Positions 26,632-35,594 of a stretch of 58,764 nt of DNA are shown one piece after another. The DNA lies in assembly GCA_934463455.1 (NCBI GenBank), contig CAKSJU010000002.1:1-58764 (forward strand), in the 5' to 3' direction. Numbering within the stretch: the first letter of the stretch is position 1; every line of letters starts with the position of its first letter. This DNA comes from an uncultured Clostridia bacterium (GTDB lineage: Bacteria > Bacillota > Clostridia > UBA1381). A model generated the notes under the pieces. That model did no database searches. It was not told the DNA's origin and saw only the letters and a program-made list of their open reading frames with translations. Position numbers and translations under genes: made by a program.

Positions 26632-29352
26632 TTACTCTTCTTTATAAGTTCTTCTTTCAATGAAACGGAGTGCAGATTCCGGAATATCTTTTCCTGTTTC
26701 ACTACAGTAATCCTTAATGATTTTTTCAAGCTTATCAGCATCAATCAAAAATAATGGGATTTCACCTGGTAGTTCCGCTGGGGTATATAAATCTCGGTCT
26801 AACAACCGAATTAACAAACCAAATTTCTTGAGGTTGTCTATAAATTTGTTTTTAACGGCTGTCTCGGTACTTAGTGTAATAACAGTAAGAACATTATCAT
26901 CAATGCCGAACATTCGCTGTTTACAGTCGCCAACCGGTACTCCACTAAAGAAAATACTTAAGTTTGGATAATAGGAACCACCACAAATGAAGAAAGTACA
27001 GCTATTGCACCATACACTATCGGGTTTTTCGTAGTATGCTCCATCATAGAAGTTCGCTCCTATTAAACAAACCATTTGCACTAACTGAGCAGTAAAGTCC
27101 TTTTCAAACTGTGATGGTACTGTCTCAAGCGTCAAATCGGCATTATCACATATTTTTTTAACTAATTCTTGCACCTCGTCAAATTCTTCGCTTGTCATAT
27201 TTCCTCCGGTTTCAGAATTCAACGTCCTTTGCATATTATGTGTGCCATACATTTGGGTATAAGGACAAACATATTCATTGTTAGTGAGCTTGTAACGGAA
27301 GATAACAATCAGCTCATCATCTATATATTTGCCTTTTTCAAGAACAACCCTAATATCCCATTTGGCAGCAAGCGCAGGCGATAATGCAGACCTAAGAATA
27401 TTTTTGTTTTCGCTCAACCAAGCGTCGATACTCTCTTTATCAATGACATTATTCTTGAACATCTCATTACCACCATCAATACCCAAAAATGATTTGTCAA
27501 ATTTGACAAGATAATATCTGCCGTTTGCATCTTTATAGCTCGAATGGCGATCCGCACCGTTCTTACTTTCAGGCTCTTGGAGCAATCCATGTGCTTTAAG
27601 TAACGAGGTAATCTTACGGCTCGAACAGTCAAAAATTTTAGACACTTCATCTATCTTTTTTGTGCTGACATAAAGCAGCTGTTTATCAACCGCATATTCA
27701 GAACAATGGATGAATGCCAATTTAACTATTGCCTCGTAAATACATTTATCTTCAAAATGTTGCTGTGTCAGCTTTGATTCGTGTCTTTCTGCCTTAATGA
27801 CAAAGTCCTCAATCAAACTGTTTTTGATTTCATCAACATCAAACATACATCCGAGCGAATTGGCAATTTCAGCAGCCAAAACAATCGGAGTAATAGTCTC
27901 GCCATACCCCTGTGCTATACCGTTGGAAGGCATTTCCGACTGGATAGAACTGCATATGGTATCGTAACGTTCTTTTAGCCACTTAACACCATTTTCGTAT
28001 ATTTTACGAACAAATGCAACCGCCAACTGACCATAATTGTTACGGGTATGCTCAACTATTCTCATCGATTCCTCTGCATCTTTTGTAAGTTCTCCTGTGC
28101 AGCCCGACATATCAAGTTCAACCATACGTCTGTTTGCACCGTTATTATACATTCCGAATTGCTCCATCACCGGGGTTTCCGATGTTATCATAACAACGGT
28201 GTTAAAGCTCTCATCAACCGAATATTTTGTACCCCTGGCAACATTACCACTCGCAAAATAAGTCAATTGTTTGAGATCATTCTCTGCGGAGGTACTCTGA
28301 TTCTTTTTCTTCTTTACATCGGCTGATGTGTCATCAATTGTAATCAAAACTCCGCTTGACTTTTTTATTGCATCCATCAATCGTGCTGTGGTATCCGAAA
28401 ATTTTCTGTTGACAGCCTGATTTAAAGGGTTATCAAAGAAGGATGCAGCCAGCTTTAAAAGCGTACTCTTCCCCGAACTGCTCTTACCCGATATACAGAA
28501 TACAAATGACATCAACCGCAAAATTCCTACTATTATTGCCGAAAGTCCTGCACTCAATATTGTTTGAACAGCCACACGCTCTTGTGAAATTTCATTTATC
28601 AAATGCAACGTGCTGTTCAAATCGCCCTTTTGCTGTAAAACTACCGGTCTGTCTTTCCCGATATGTAAATCAGCATCTGAAAATGCAGCGTCGGTAATTT
28701 TGTACTCCTGAAATTTGTTTTCGTCAAGCCTAAGTATCGTGGATGCTCCAACATAATATTTCGGGATCTCATCCTTATATATAACACCGGCTTTGTTTGC
28801 ACAGTAGGACGCTTTCAGTAATAAAATCTCATTTTCTATGATATCAAGCACTCCAGGTAAGTAATCATCCTTTTTACCATTAGGATCAGGAAAAGGAAAC
28901 CAATCAATGGTCTTTAGTACAAGTGATTTTTGGAAAAAATACCTGGGCAAATCACGTAATGAATCTGCATTAACAATTATCGTGCCAAGCTCTCCGTCAA
29001 CCGTGTTGCTGGCTCTGAACGCAAACACCGTGTTACTGTTATCAACAAAAGTAATTTTGCTTACTGTAATATATAAACTCACATATAGAGCGTGTATGGT
29101 AAATTTACAAACACAACCATTATTGTTGATAAGGACCTCGGTTTTTATATACTTTCCGTCATCATTGTAACATCCACCAACATACATTAACTTGGTACCG
29201 TTAGAATTGCTAACGGATGTGAGCGGTGGCATCTCCGCTTTGCATTCCTCAACGATATTCGCGGCTATAACATCATTTTTATTGGTTACATAACCCCTGT
29301 TTGCTGCCTTCTTGTTATAAGGCTTATTGCGCCCTTTGTCTCTTCTACTCAT
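26632..29352 (-). CDS. DUF927-type replicative helicase/primase-associated ATPase
   Basis: A 906-residue protein with a DUF927 superfamily-III-like ATPase core. Walker A is SGKSSSGKSTLL (about residue 285), Walker B is VLITIDDTSAD (about 340), and FNTVVMITSETP matches the sensor strand, with the arginine finger region in GANRRMVELDMSG. The N-terminus is basic; the C-terminal 350 residues are unassigned. Such ATPases drive replication of satellites and integrated plasmids. It is the best candidate for the replication protein of element A. Confidence 0.85.
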   Translation of the reverse strand: MSRRDKGRNKPYNKKAANRGYVTNKNDVIAANIVEECKAEMPPLTSVSNSNGTKLMYVGGCYNDDGKYIKTEVLINNNGCVCKFTIHALYVSLYITVSKITFVDNSNTVFAFRASNTVDGELGTIIVNADSLRDLPRYFFQKSLVLKTIDWFPFPDPNGKKDDYLPGVLDIIENEILLLKASYCANKAGVIYKDEIPKYYVGASTILRLDENKFQEYKITDAAFSDADLHIGKDRPVVLQQKGDLNSTLHLINEISQERVAVQTILSAGLSAIIVGILRLMSFVFCISGKSSSGKSTLLKLAASFFDNPLNQAVNRKFSDTTARLMDAIKKSSGVLITIDDTSADVKKKKNQSTSAENDLKQLTYFASGNVARGTKYSVDESFNTVVMITSETPVMEQFGMYNNGANRRMVELDMSGCTGELTKDAEESMRIVEHTRNNYGQLAVAFVRKIYENGVKWLKERYDTICSSIQSEMPSNGIAQGYGETITPIVLAAEIANSLGCMFDVDEIKNSLIEDFVIKAERHESKLTQQHFEDKCIYEAIVKLAFIHCSEYAVDKQLLYVSTKKIDEVSKIFDCSSRKITSLLKAHGLLQEPESKNGADRHSSYKDANGRYYLVKFDKSFLGIDGGNEMFKNNVIDKESIDAWLSENKNILRSALSPALAAKWDIRVVLEKGKYIDDELIVIFRYKLTNNEYVCPYTQMYGTHNMQRTLNSETGGNMTSEEFDEVQELVKKICDNADLTLETVPSQFEKDFTAQLVQMVCLIGANFYDGAYYEKPDSVWCNSCTFFICGGSYYPNLSIFFSGVPVGDCKQRMFGIDDNVLTVITLSTETAVKNKFIDNLKKFGLLIRLLDRDLYTPAELPGEIPLFLIDADKLEKIIKDYCSETGKDIPESALRFIERRTYKEE

Positions 29353-29492
29353 GTTAATTCTCCTCTTAAATTTTTTGTGAATATTCTTGCAAATTTTTTT
29401 ATTACATTGTCCTGCCCTCCTCGTTTGTTATGAGCATATGATATCATAACGATATTTTGATATTTTTCAAGTACGGCACTTTTGCAAAAAAA

Positions 29493-29530
29493 AAGATAAG
29501 AAATTTTTAAAATCAAAAATTTCTTATCTT
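29493..29530 (-). terminator. Terminator of the 784-residue protein gene
   Basis: A 16-bp perfect stem, AAGATAAGAAATTTTT with its complement, then a run of T on the minus strand. Confidence 0.85.
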
Positions 29531-29555
29531 AAACCAATATTATTGTGCTGAATAA

Positions 29556-31910
29556 TCATCTCTTTGCAGAGCGACTTTCTATAGCATACAGGGCAACAAA
29601 TTTGACAAGTGTATCAACATCCTCTTCGTCCAAAGGATAATATGAGTCACCTACAATTTTCTTTCCTTTTCTGCTACCTCCTGTATCTTTTTTCTTTTCT
29701 TCGCTATCTTCCAAATCTGTTTCCTCTTTTGGTTTCCCGTGTAAAAACGGATATCTTGAAAGTTCTATACTGTATTCATTGTCGTTATAGCTAACATCAA
29801 AATACACATATAGTTTTACAGGCGCCTTATCGAATGTTTTGAGTGCCTCTTCGATTGTATATGAAAAATCGCTGAGTTGGATTTCACTTGATGAATGATT
29901 GGAAATATTCTCTGTCACTTTATTTATTATATCAACTGTTTCTCCGCTGTTATCACATATTTGAATGCAGCAATAATAACTTTTATTTTTTTCTAACAAC
30001 TTAAATTCTTTCAATAAATCTCCTAATGGTTTTTCATATACCTGACGTTTTTTTAGCTTTTTGGGTATACGTTTAATAAAGTCTCCGCCTGTGTATATAG
30101 CCTTTGACAGATTTAATAAACTTGTTTTATTATTTATTCCAAGCGTTCGGGTTATTATATTGTCATCCAATATCCCAAATGAAAATCCCTGAAAGTCTTT
30201 ACTGAATTCCTCATCAAACAAGACCTCGGAATTTATTCCGTTATATATGGCTTTCTCGTTTATATTGCCTACATCCAAGCCCTTAAAATACTCTATTATC
30301 CGATTAGCTGTTTCTTCAACTTTTACAAGCTGTTCCAGCAATCTTAAATTCCGTCCTGCAATTATAATCTCCGATAAAGACAAAGAAACCCATACATCAT
30401 TGCCCTTAAAGGTGAGAATGTTTTCCAATTTACTGTGTATAGACAGAGGCGCTTGTGTTGATATAAAATCCACTGTGTTATCGCTAATTTGAGATTTTAT
30501 ATGTTCTTTTACTTTTTTTGCAACCTTATCAATGTTATCTTTGTTATCAAAGAACTCATCCGCCTTAATATTAAGTTCTCTTAAGCACTCTTCTATATCA
30601 AACGGTTTCGGCTCTAGCTCCTCTAAAGATACATTGTCAGATACATTGTCGAATACTTTATTTACATTAAAATCAGGTTTAAAATATACTCTGTAGTTAA
30701 TAAATCCTTTTTTCCTGAATACTTTAAAAAGTTTGTTTAACCTACTTATTACTGTTTTATATAATGCATAGCAATCAATCCACGAGGCAATTTCATTAAC
30801 ACACGCAACGTTAAAATTCAAATACGGGGAATAGGGAACATATATCTTATTATAATTGTCAGCTAAGCATTTTGCGGGTATTTTTAATCTTTTTGCTAAA
30901 TCATATTCATCGGTCGGCTGAATTTCTATTTCAATATAATATCCGTTTTCGGGGGCAGTCACATTACTGCCTGTGACCTTAAAGTCCAAGTCTGAATACC
31001 CGATTGCTTTCAGATACAATGTATTTTCGTCTTTTTCATCCTTAAAAATATCAATGATATATTTATCAAGGTGTTCCTGAACAGCAGAAATTGACGGAAC
31101 ATATAAGCCATCGTCAGGGTACAAATCTTCCAAGCTGTGCAAATAATTCAAAACCTCAGGTTCATTTACCGTATTAAACATAAGGGCATTTTCGCCATTG
31201 TCGTATTCGGGAAAATTTTTCTGTGAATACAAGTATAAAATTTTCCTGTTGCAAAAATCAACATACTGTCTTACTGCTGTATTAATCGGCTCAATAGTTT
31301 TGTTAAGTTCTGATTTTATTTTATTAAAATCAGCAAGTAATTTACTGTATTTACCTTCTATTCTTCTATCCAATTTACCCTTTTTGGCAGATTTAATTTC
31401 TTCACATATAACTCCATCCAATATGGTATAGTTACCGTCTGATAAAGCAGGGAGATTATTATAACGATGCAATAATTCTTGAATCTTTTTCCCGTATGTG
31501 CTCTTACCGTTTATGTAATTTAAAACGACAAAGTCCGCAGCACCTGAATTTATGTATTTATCGGCTGTTTTAATCAAGTCAGGAATACCGCTTGCCTTTG
31601 CATATTCTTTTAAAAAGTCATAAAATTCATCTTTTAAGTCCCGAGGTATATCATCATATTTTTCAACATTAGTCATAGATATTCTCATGCTGAGATAAAC
31701 AAAAAAACCACCGTCAAATATCCGAACTATATGAGAACAATAATTTTTTATATTATCAAAAATATGCAATGAAGTTTCAACATTTTTAATATAACTCAAA
31801 AGTTTTTCATTCCATTCAGTTCGCAGGGCTTCGATATTTTCACGAATATCCGATTTCAATAATTGCAAAGCCTCAATGTCATCGTTATATAATTTTTCGA
31901 ATTTGCTCAT
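29556..31910 (-). CDS. Large hypothetical protein, 784 residues
   Basis: I do not recognise this protein. It is charged and mostly helical, without signal peptide or membrane segments. The N-terminal 80 residues look coiled-coil (DIRENIEALRTEWNEKLL). A beta-rich middle contains NGYYIEIEIQPTDEYDLA. A Lys/Glu-rich linker (EETDLEDSEEKKKDTGGSRK) precedes a short C-terminal helix. It is the first gene in from the right end of element A and reads in the same direction as the helicase, with a terminator between, so it is its own unit. A role in element replication, packaging interference or defence is possible; nothing in the sequence decides. Confidence 0.75.
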   Translation of the reverse strand: MSKFEKLYNDDIEALQLLKSDIRENIEALRTEWNEKLLSYIKNVETSLHIFDNIKNYCSHIVRIFDGGFFVYLSMRISMTNVEKYDDIPRDLKDEFYDFLKEYAKASGIPDLIKTADKYINSGAADFVVLNYINGKSTYGKKIQELLHRYNNLPALSDGNYTILDGVICEEIKSAKKGKLDRRIEGKYSKLLADFNKIKSELNKTIEPINTAVRQYVDFCNRKILYLYSQKNFPEYDNGENALMFNTVNEPEVLNYLHSLEDLYPDDGLYVPSISAVQEHLDKYIIDIFKDEKDENTLYLKAIGYSDLDFKVTGSNVTAPENGYYIEIEIQPTDEYDLAKRLKIPAKCLADNYNKIYVPYSPYLNFNVACVNEIASWIDCYALYKTVISRLNKLFKVFRKKGFINYRVYFKPDFNVNKVFDNVSDNVSLEELEPKPFDIEECLRELNIKADEFFDNKDNIDKVAKKVKEHIKSQISDNTVDFISTQAPLSIHSKLENILTFKGNDVWVSLSLSEIIIAGRNLRLLEQLVKVEETANRIIEYFKGLDVGNINEKAIYNGINSEVLFDEEFSKDFQGFSFGILDDNIITRTLGINNKTSLLNLSKAIYTGGDFIKRIPKKLKKRQVYEKPLGDLLKEFKLLEKNKSYYCCIQICDNSGETVDIINKVTENISNHSSSEIQLSDFSYTIEEALKTFDKAPVKLYVYFDVSYNDNEYSIELSRYPFLHGKPKEETDLEDSEEKKKDTGGSRKGKKIVGDSYYPLDEEDVDTLVKFVALYAIESRSAKR

Positions 31911-31931
31911 GTGATTATACTCCTTTAAATC

Positions 31932-32105
31932 CTGTGGGAAAGTGGGAATGTGGGCAAATTGGGATATTTTCTATCATAAAAAACACCCCTCAAATGCAGC
32001 GTTCAAGCCATTTCTGGCAATTTCGATTGGGATATTTCCCGATTTTGAGGCTCAAAATCACCTGCCAAAAACAGTAATATCCCAATTTTATCCCAGTAAA
32101 AATCT
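31932..32105. repeat. Right arm-type motifs of element A
   Basis: Repeated TGGGA motifs: TGTGGGAAAGTGGGAATGTG (31934-31953), TTGGGATATTTTC (about 31959), TTGGGATATTTCCCG (about 32027) and ATATCCCAATTTTATCCCA (about 32081). They match the left-end set at 14591-14717. Confidence 0.5.
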
Positions 32106-32110
32106 CAAAA

Positions 32111-32139
32111 AAGGGGTTTGCAAGGTCTGCAAACCCCTT
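32111..32139 (-). terminator. Terminator at the right end of element A
   Basis: A perfect 12-bp stem, AAGGGGTTTGCA with its complement, with a T-rich run on the minus strand (32110-32104). It sits 55 bp beyond the rubrerythrin-like stop at 32195. Confidence 0.75.
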
Positions 32140-32194
32140 CAATGAATCATCAGGCAAAACACCTGTAATGCCTTATTTTAAGCCATTTGTGGGC

Positions 32195-32266
32195 TTAGTT
32201 GAAGTATCTCTTTAAAAGTCCTTCAAACCCTTTACCATGCCTTGCCTCGTCCTTTGCCATTTCATC
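32195..32266 (-). repeat. Attachment site 2 (element A/B junction)
   Basis: Minus strand encodes DEMAKDEARHGKGFEGLLKR and YFN-stop. This copy keeps about 17 more bases of rubrerythrin homology on the right side (CTTTGCCATTTCATC) than sites 1 and 3. Direct repeat of 14481, 37401 and 44663. Confidence 0.87.
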
Positions 32267-32349
32267 AAACGCTGGCGCGTTTGTGGTGGGAACATAGCAA
32301 TTTCAAGGGTTATGCGGTTTATATTACTTTTTTATTTTCTCCCGAATAT

Positions 32350-32390
32350 GTGCGGAAAATGTGGGAAAAATCACACATTTTCGGAGGTTT
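32350..32390. repeat. Left arm-type motifs of element B
   Basis: AAAATGTGGGAAAAATCACA is followed by CATTTTCGG. The same TGTGGGA/TCCCACATTTTC motif recurs three times at the right end (37225-37300). Confidence 0.45.
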
Positions 32391-32395
32391 AAAAA

Positions 32396-33655
32396 ATGAA
32401 AGTTGGAAACAACAGAGGAATTTATCAGTTAAAAAATGGGTGTTGGGGTTACCGATATACCTACACGGAAAACGGCAAAAGAAAGGACATATCAAAAACG
32501 AGAGATAAAAACGGAAATCCGTTTAATACCGAAAGAGCAGCAATAGCCGCGCGTGATGAGGCTGTGTTTCAGCACAAATTAAGAATTAAGGAAAAACCTC
32601 TTGCGCGCGTTTCTCTTGCAGAAGTCTACACGGAATATTGCGAAAACGGTCGGTGCGGCAAAGCATACAGCACGATAAAAAAGCAAGACAGCCTTTGGAA
32701 TAATCACATAAAAGATAAATTCGGCAATAGGTTTATAGATACTATCAGCGTGGCGGAGGTCAATGATTATCTTGCAACGCTTTACTATACCGAGGGGCGC
32801 GCCTATATGTATGTAGAAGGCTTTTTGAAAATGTTTTATCTGATATTCGGGCAAGCCTATTCACGAAATTATCTTGATTTGAACACCTATAATAAATTAT
32901 GTGTCAATAAGGATTGCCGCATACAAATGCCGAAAATGAAAATAGATGAGGATTTAGATATTGTGGCATACGATAAGGAACAGACCGCCCTGCTTGACGA
33001 TTATTTCAGTGACACAAACGCACAGACGGCTTTTTTGCTTGGTTGCTATTGCGGTTTGCGTATAAATGAGTGCTACGGCTTAAAATGGGAAAATGTAGAC
33101 CTTGAAAAAGGTGCGATTTATATAGACAGACAAATGCAGTATCAAGAAGGACTGATTAAATTAGTATCTTTAAAAACACGCAACGCACGGCGCACGGTTT
33201 ATTTAAGCAAAAGACTGATAGAATATTTTACGGCTCTAAAAAAAGAGGCAAATCAAAAGTCACTGAAAGCACAGAGAAAGCAAAATCAAAAGATAATTGA
33301 GGATTTAGACGGCAAAAAATTATCATCTCTTGAATTGGTAAATACCTTGCCGAACGGCAAAATTCAGACGGTTAATTCAATGAAATATCATTCACGCACC
33401 ATTAAAAGCCGTTTCGGTATAGACTTTAAATTTCACCATTTGCGCCATACATACGGAACGCGTTTAGCAGAGATGAACACACCAACGCATATTTTATGTA
33501 ATCAAATGGGACACGCGAGCGGCAAGGTTACAGAGCGGTATTATCTTGCAGTATCAAAGCCTGGGATAGATATTTTAACGCAAAACCTAAATAAGATACA
33601 AAATCAGCAGAAAAGGGCAAAAAGAAAGACAGAAACAAGCGATATAAAACAGTAG
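32396..33655 (+). CDS. int: Element B tyrosine integrase
   Basis: A 419-residue integrase. An N-terminal arm-binding domain is present (about 1-55, with GCWGYRYTYTENGKRKDISK). The catalytic residues are Arg in CYCGLRINECYGLKW, His-x-x-Arg in FHHLRHTYG, His in QMGHASGKV and Tyr in TERYYL. Start ATG has CGGAGG upstream. The frame ends with TAG followed at once by TAA, which matters because two neighbouring genes have in-frame TAG. It lies next to the left attachment site of element B and is convergent with the 33699-33932 gene across a shared terminator. Confidence 0.95.
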   Translation: MKVGNNRGIYQLKNGCWGYRYTYTENGKRKDISKTRDKNGNPFNTERAAIAARDEAVFQHKLRIKEKPLARVSLAEVYTEYCENGRCGKAYSTIKKQDSLWNNHIKDKFGNRFIDTISVAEVNDYLATLYYTEGRAYMYVEGFLKMFYLIFGQAYSRNYLDLNTYNKLCVNKDCRIQMPKMKIDEDLDIVAYDKEQTALLDDYFSDTNAQTAFLLGCYCGLRINECYGLKWENVDLEKGAIYIDRQMQYQEGLIKLVSLKTRNARRTVYLSKRLIEYFTALKKEANQKSLKAQRKQNQKIIEDLDGKKLSSLELVNTLPNGKIQTVNSMKYHSRTIKSRFGIDFKFHHLRHTYGTRLAEMNTPTHILCNQMGHASGKVTERYYLAVSKPGIDILTQNLNKIQNQQKRAKRKTETSDIKQ

Positions 33656-33666
33656 TAAAATAAAAA

Positions 33667-33692
33667 GCGGAGCGGCAAATGTCCGCTCCGTC
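33667..33692. terminator. Shared terminator between integrase and amber gene 1
   Basis: Stem CGGAGCGG-caaatgt-CCGCTCCG (33668-33690), followed on the minus strand by TTTTTA. It serves the convergent genes on both sides. Confidence 0.75.
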
Positions 33693-33698
33693 AGTGTT

Positions 33699-33932
33699 TT
33701 AAAAATCAAAACTACCGTTTCCGCTTTTTATAAAAAATTCCATATCTCTGTCTTTTATTCTAAAATTTAAGTCATAAGTCATAAATTGATAAACTTCCCA
33801 TAGAATCACGTAAATATCGTATAAATCCACCTTGTTGTAATTTGAAGTTATATAATTGTGAATGTGTTCTAACATCCATTTTATAAGTACTTTTTCTACC
33901 TATTGTTCCATAAATTTTTCCTCTTGTTTCAT
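33699..33932 (-). CDS. Small protein gene with in-frame TAG (amber gene 1)
   Basis: A frame of 77 codons plus TAA. The ATG at 33932 has a perfect AAGGAGG site, codon 11 is TAG (33902-33900), and the following 66 codons are open and protein-like (VEKVLIKWMLEHIHNYI, then LYDIYVILWEVYQFM), ending at TAA 33699. A strong start leading to a 10-codon peptide makes no sense unless the TAG is read through, reassigned or is a recent nonsense mutation. It lies 12 bp after the Rep-like gene in the same operon and before a terminator. Sequence family unknown. Confidence 0.55.
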
Positions 33933-33944
33933 AAATTTTCCTCC

Positions 33945-34445
33945 TTAAAATTTGAACTGTGGAGCAAGAGAAACTTGTTTCTCTTGCGGCTTATTCATAT
34001 TATTTATAGTATTTATATTTATTTCTCTATTGTCTGCCGTGCTTTTTTCTACGGCTTGCGGTTTTACATAAACGCTGTCCGTAAAGTCTAAAACGTCAGC
34101 CGTTTGAGAAATTTTTTCATAAGGCTGTGCCTCGTGTTGCGGCTTTTCGTAAAATTCATATACATTGCCGCCTATCTGAACAAGATATTTTTTATCTATC
34201 AGTTTTAAAAATTGGTCGCGATAGGTTTGCGGCGGCATTCCTACCGCTTGTCTTATTGCTGTCGGCGAAAGAGCAAGAGTGTAGCCGTCTGCATTGGCGG
34301 CAAGATATAAGTATAATAATAATGCGTGTGCGCCTAAATCACGCGCCGCATATTGCCAATTTTCGTTTTTTATCCCGAGAAAATCAGACGCGGCGCGTTC
34401 TCTGTGGATTTTGACAACACGCTGATTTGCTACTGTTTTCGGCAT
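33945..34445 (-). CDS. Rep-like winged-helix protein
   Basis: 166 residues. The first 100 contain a helix-turn-helix-rich domain (ALLLYLYLAANADGYTLALS, then IRQAVGMPPQTYRDQFLKLI), as in small plasmid replication initiators and DnaD-like proteins. The rest is an unstructured Gln/Asn-rich tail. Start ATG follows GAAAGGAGCGG. It is the middle gene of a minus-strand operon between the two genes with in-frame TAG. A direct-repeat cluster 0.5 kb upstream may be its binding site. Confidence 0.55.
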   Translation of the reverse strand: MPKTVANQRVVKIHRERAASDFLGIKNENWQYAARDLGAHALLLYLYLAANADGYTLALSPTAIRQAVGMPPQTYRDQFLKLIDKKYLVQIGGNVYEFYEKPQHEAQPYEKISQTADVLDFTDSVYVKPQAVEKSTADNREININTINNMNKPQEKQVSLAPQFKF

Positions 34446-34516
34446 AGCCGCTCCTTTCTTTTGTTCGGTCGGGGCAGCGGCAATTAAATTTTACGTTTTC
34501 CGCTCCGACTGTGTTT

Positions 34517-34747
34517 TTATTGTCCTAATCTGTTAATCATATCTTCTAATTTTGCAATAACTTTTGTTTCAAGTGAAATGTCAATCTATGACATTATTTC
34601 GTTGACAATTTCTTTCTTAAAGTTTTCTCGTTCCATTTTTTCGTATGTTTCTTTTTTGATTTTCTCACGTTGATAATTATAGCGGGTTTGCAAGTCGTTC
34701 GGCAAATGAGTCATTTCTTTATATTGTTCAATCAAACTCTAATGCAA
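34517..34747 (-). CDS. Small coiled-coil protein gene with in-frame TAG (amber gene 2)
   Basis: From TTG 34747 (GGAGG eight bases upstream) the frame has TAG at codon 3 (34741-34739) and at codon 54 (34588-34586) and ends with TAA at 34517. The open parts are clearly protein-like: SLIEQYKEMTHLPNDLQTRY, YEKMERENFKKEIVNEIMS, then after the second TAG IDISLETKVIAKLEDMINRL. Gln at the TAG sites would continue the helix smoothly. If translation starts at the TTG four codons later, only the second TAG matters. It heads the operon with the Rep-like gene. Confidence 0.5.
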
Positions 34748-34805
34748 TGGTAGCACCTCCTTTTTTCAAATTTTCTGAAAGTATTATTTTTAACTTTCTA
34801 TATAT

Positions 34806-34834
34806 ATTATACAATAATTTTTTAAAAAAATCAA
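34806..34834 (-). promoter_or_regulatory. Promoter of the element B Rep operon
   Basis: Minus strand: -35 TTGATT (34834-34829), 17-bp spacer, -10 TATAAT (34811-34806), about 60 bp before amber gene 2. Confidence 0.6.
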
Positions 34835-34989
34835 AAAAGAGCGTTTGTTTGCAAGCCGCTGTGGGCGGTATTTCGGGAAATTTTTTATTTTTCAAGTCCA
34901 TAGACGAAAAGGTGAGGCGCGTGTTCTTTTCAAGTTGTTTTTGAATTTTGCCGTTATCGTCTGAATTTAACATAATCTGTAAAAAACAC

Positions 34990-35100
34990 CCTTGATTTTG
35001 TTAAAATCGGATAAAATTTAATAAAATCAGCTCTGAATAGGTCAAAATTTATTAAAATCGCTTTGATTTTTAGTGATTTTGATAAAATTCAAGAAATTTT
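34990..35100. repeat. Iteron-like repeats, possible replication origin of element B
   Basis: Five near-copies of a TAAAATC-type repeat: TTAAAATCGG (35001), ATAAAATTTA (35011), ATAAAATCAG (35021), TTAAAATCGC (35052) and ATAAAATTCA (35082). They lie in AT-rich DNA between the divergent Rep operon and the gene at 35204, as plasmid iterons do. An (AT) tract follows at 35117-35132. Confidence 0.45.
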
Positions 35101-35203
35101 GCGAAAACTCTTGACAATATATATATATATATAATTGTATGTGAGGTTTTTTGTGTATTGTGCATAAAAACTCACATTTTTAGTTTTATAGGAGGATAAT
35201 AAA

Positions 35204-35398
35204 ATGAGAATTATTATTGACACAGAATTGGAGAAAATCATTGTACCCGACAGCTTTTTCGGTCAAATTGACAAGATGAACAAAGTGCTGAAGGAAAACG
35301 GAGCGGATAAACAAATTGACTATGTTCAGTACATAAAAGATTCTTATGATAAGGCAATTAAAAATGCGCCTATTCGTAAATCTGACATTAAGAGATAA
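35204..35398 (+). CDS. Small acidic/basic protein, 64 residues
   Basis: Not recognised. Starts MRIIIDTELEKIIVPDSFFG with TAGGAGG site, and ends in a basic helix (APIRKSDIKR). A TTGACA box at 35111-35116 is the likely -35. The stop overlaps the next start (TAATG), so the two genes are translationally coupled. Confidence 0.65.
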   Translation: MRIIIDTELEKIIVPDSFFGQIDKMNKVLKENGADKQIDYVQYIKDSYDKAIKNAPIRKSDIKR

Positions 35399-35580
35399 TG
35401 ACAAAGGGAACACGCGTAACGCAGAAAGAAAAAGAAAAAATGTGGCAGTTGTATCAGCAGTTAGGCTCATTTAAAAAGGTTGCAAAGAAAATGCGCCGTA
35501 ATCCCGATACCATATCAAAATATGTTCGGGAATATGAGGCGGCTGTCGGAGCGGCTGGGTACATATTAAATCAAAGATGA
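35398..35580 (+). CDS. Small helix-turn-helix protein, 60 residues
   Basis: MTKGTRVTQKEKEKMWQLYQ is followed by LGSFKKVAKKMRRNPDTISK, a homeodomain-like helix-turn-helix as in resolvase tails and small regulators. It is probably a DNA-binding regulator of element B. It overlaps its neighbours by one to four bases at both ends, so it belongs to a tight operon (35204-36403). Confidence 0.65.
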   Translation: MTKGTRVTQKEKEKMWQLYQQLGSFKKVAKKMRRNPDTISKYVREYEAAVGAAGYILNQR

Positions 35581-35594
35581 GGCGAGGGTGTTAT

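Noticed and set aside
33699..34747. Pyrrolysine as the explanation for in-frame TAG
   Set aside because: No pyl genes or methylamine methyltransferases are present, and the affected genes are small element proteins. Recoding, suppression or nonsense mutation are better explanations.
34728..34973. 81-codon minus-strand frame in element B
   Set aside because: It contains the promoter of the Rep operon (TTGATT and TATAAT) inside it and has no ribosome site. The real gene uses another frame after GGAGG at about 34758.
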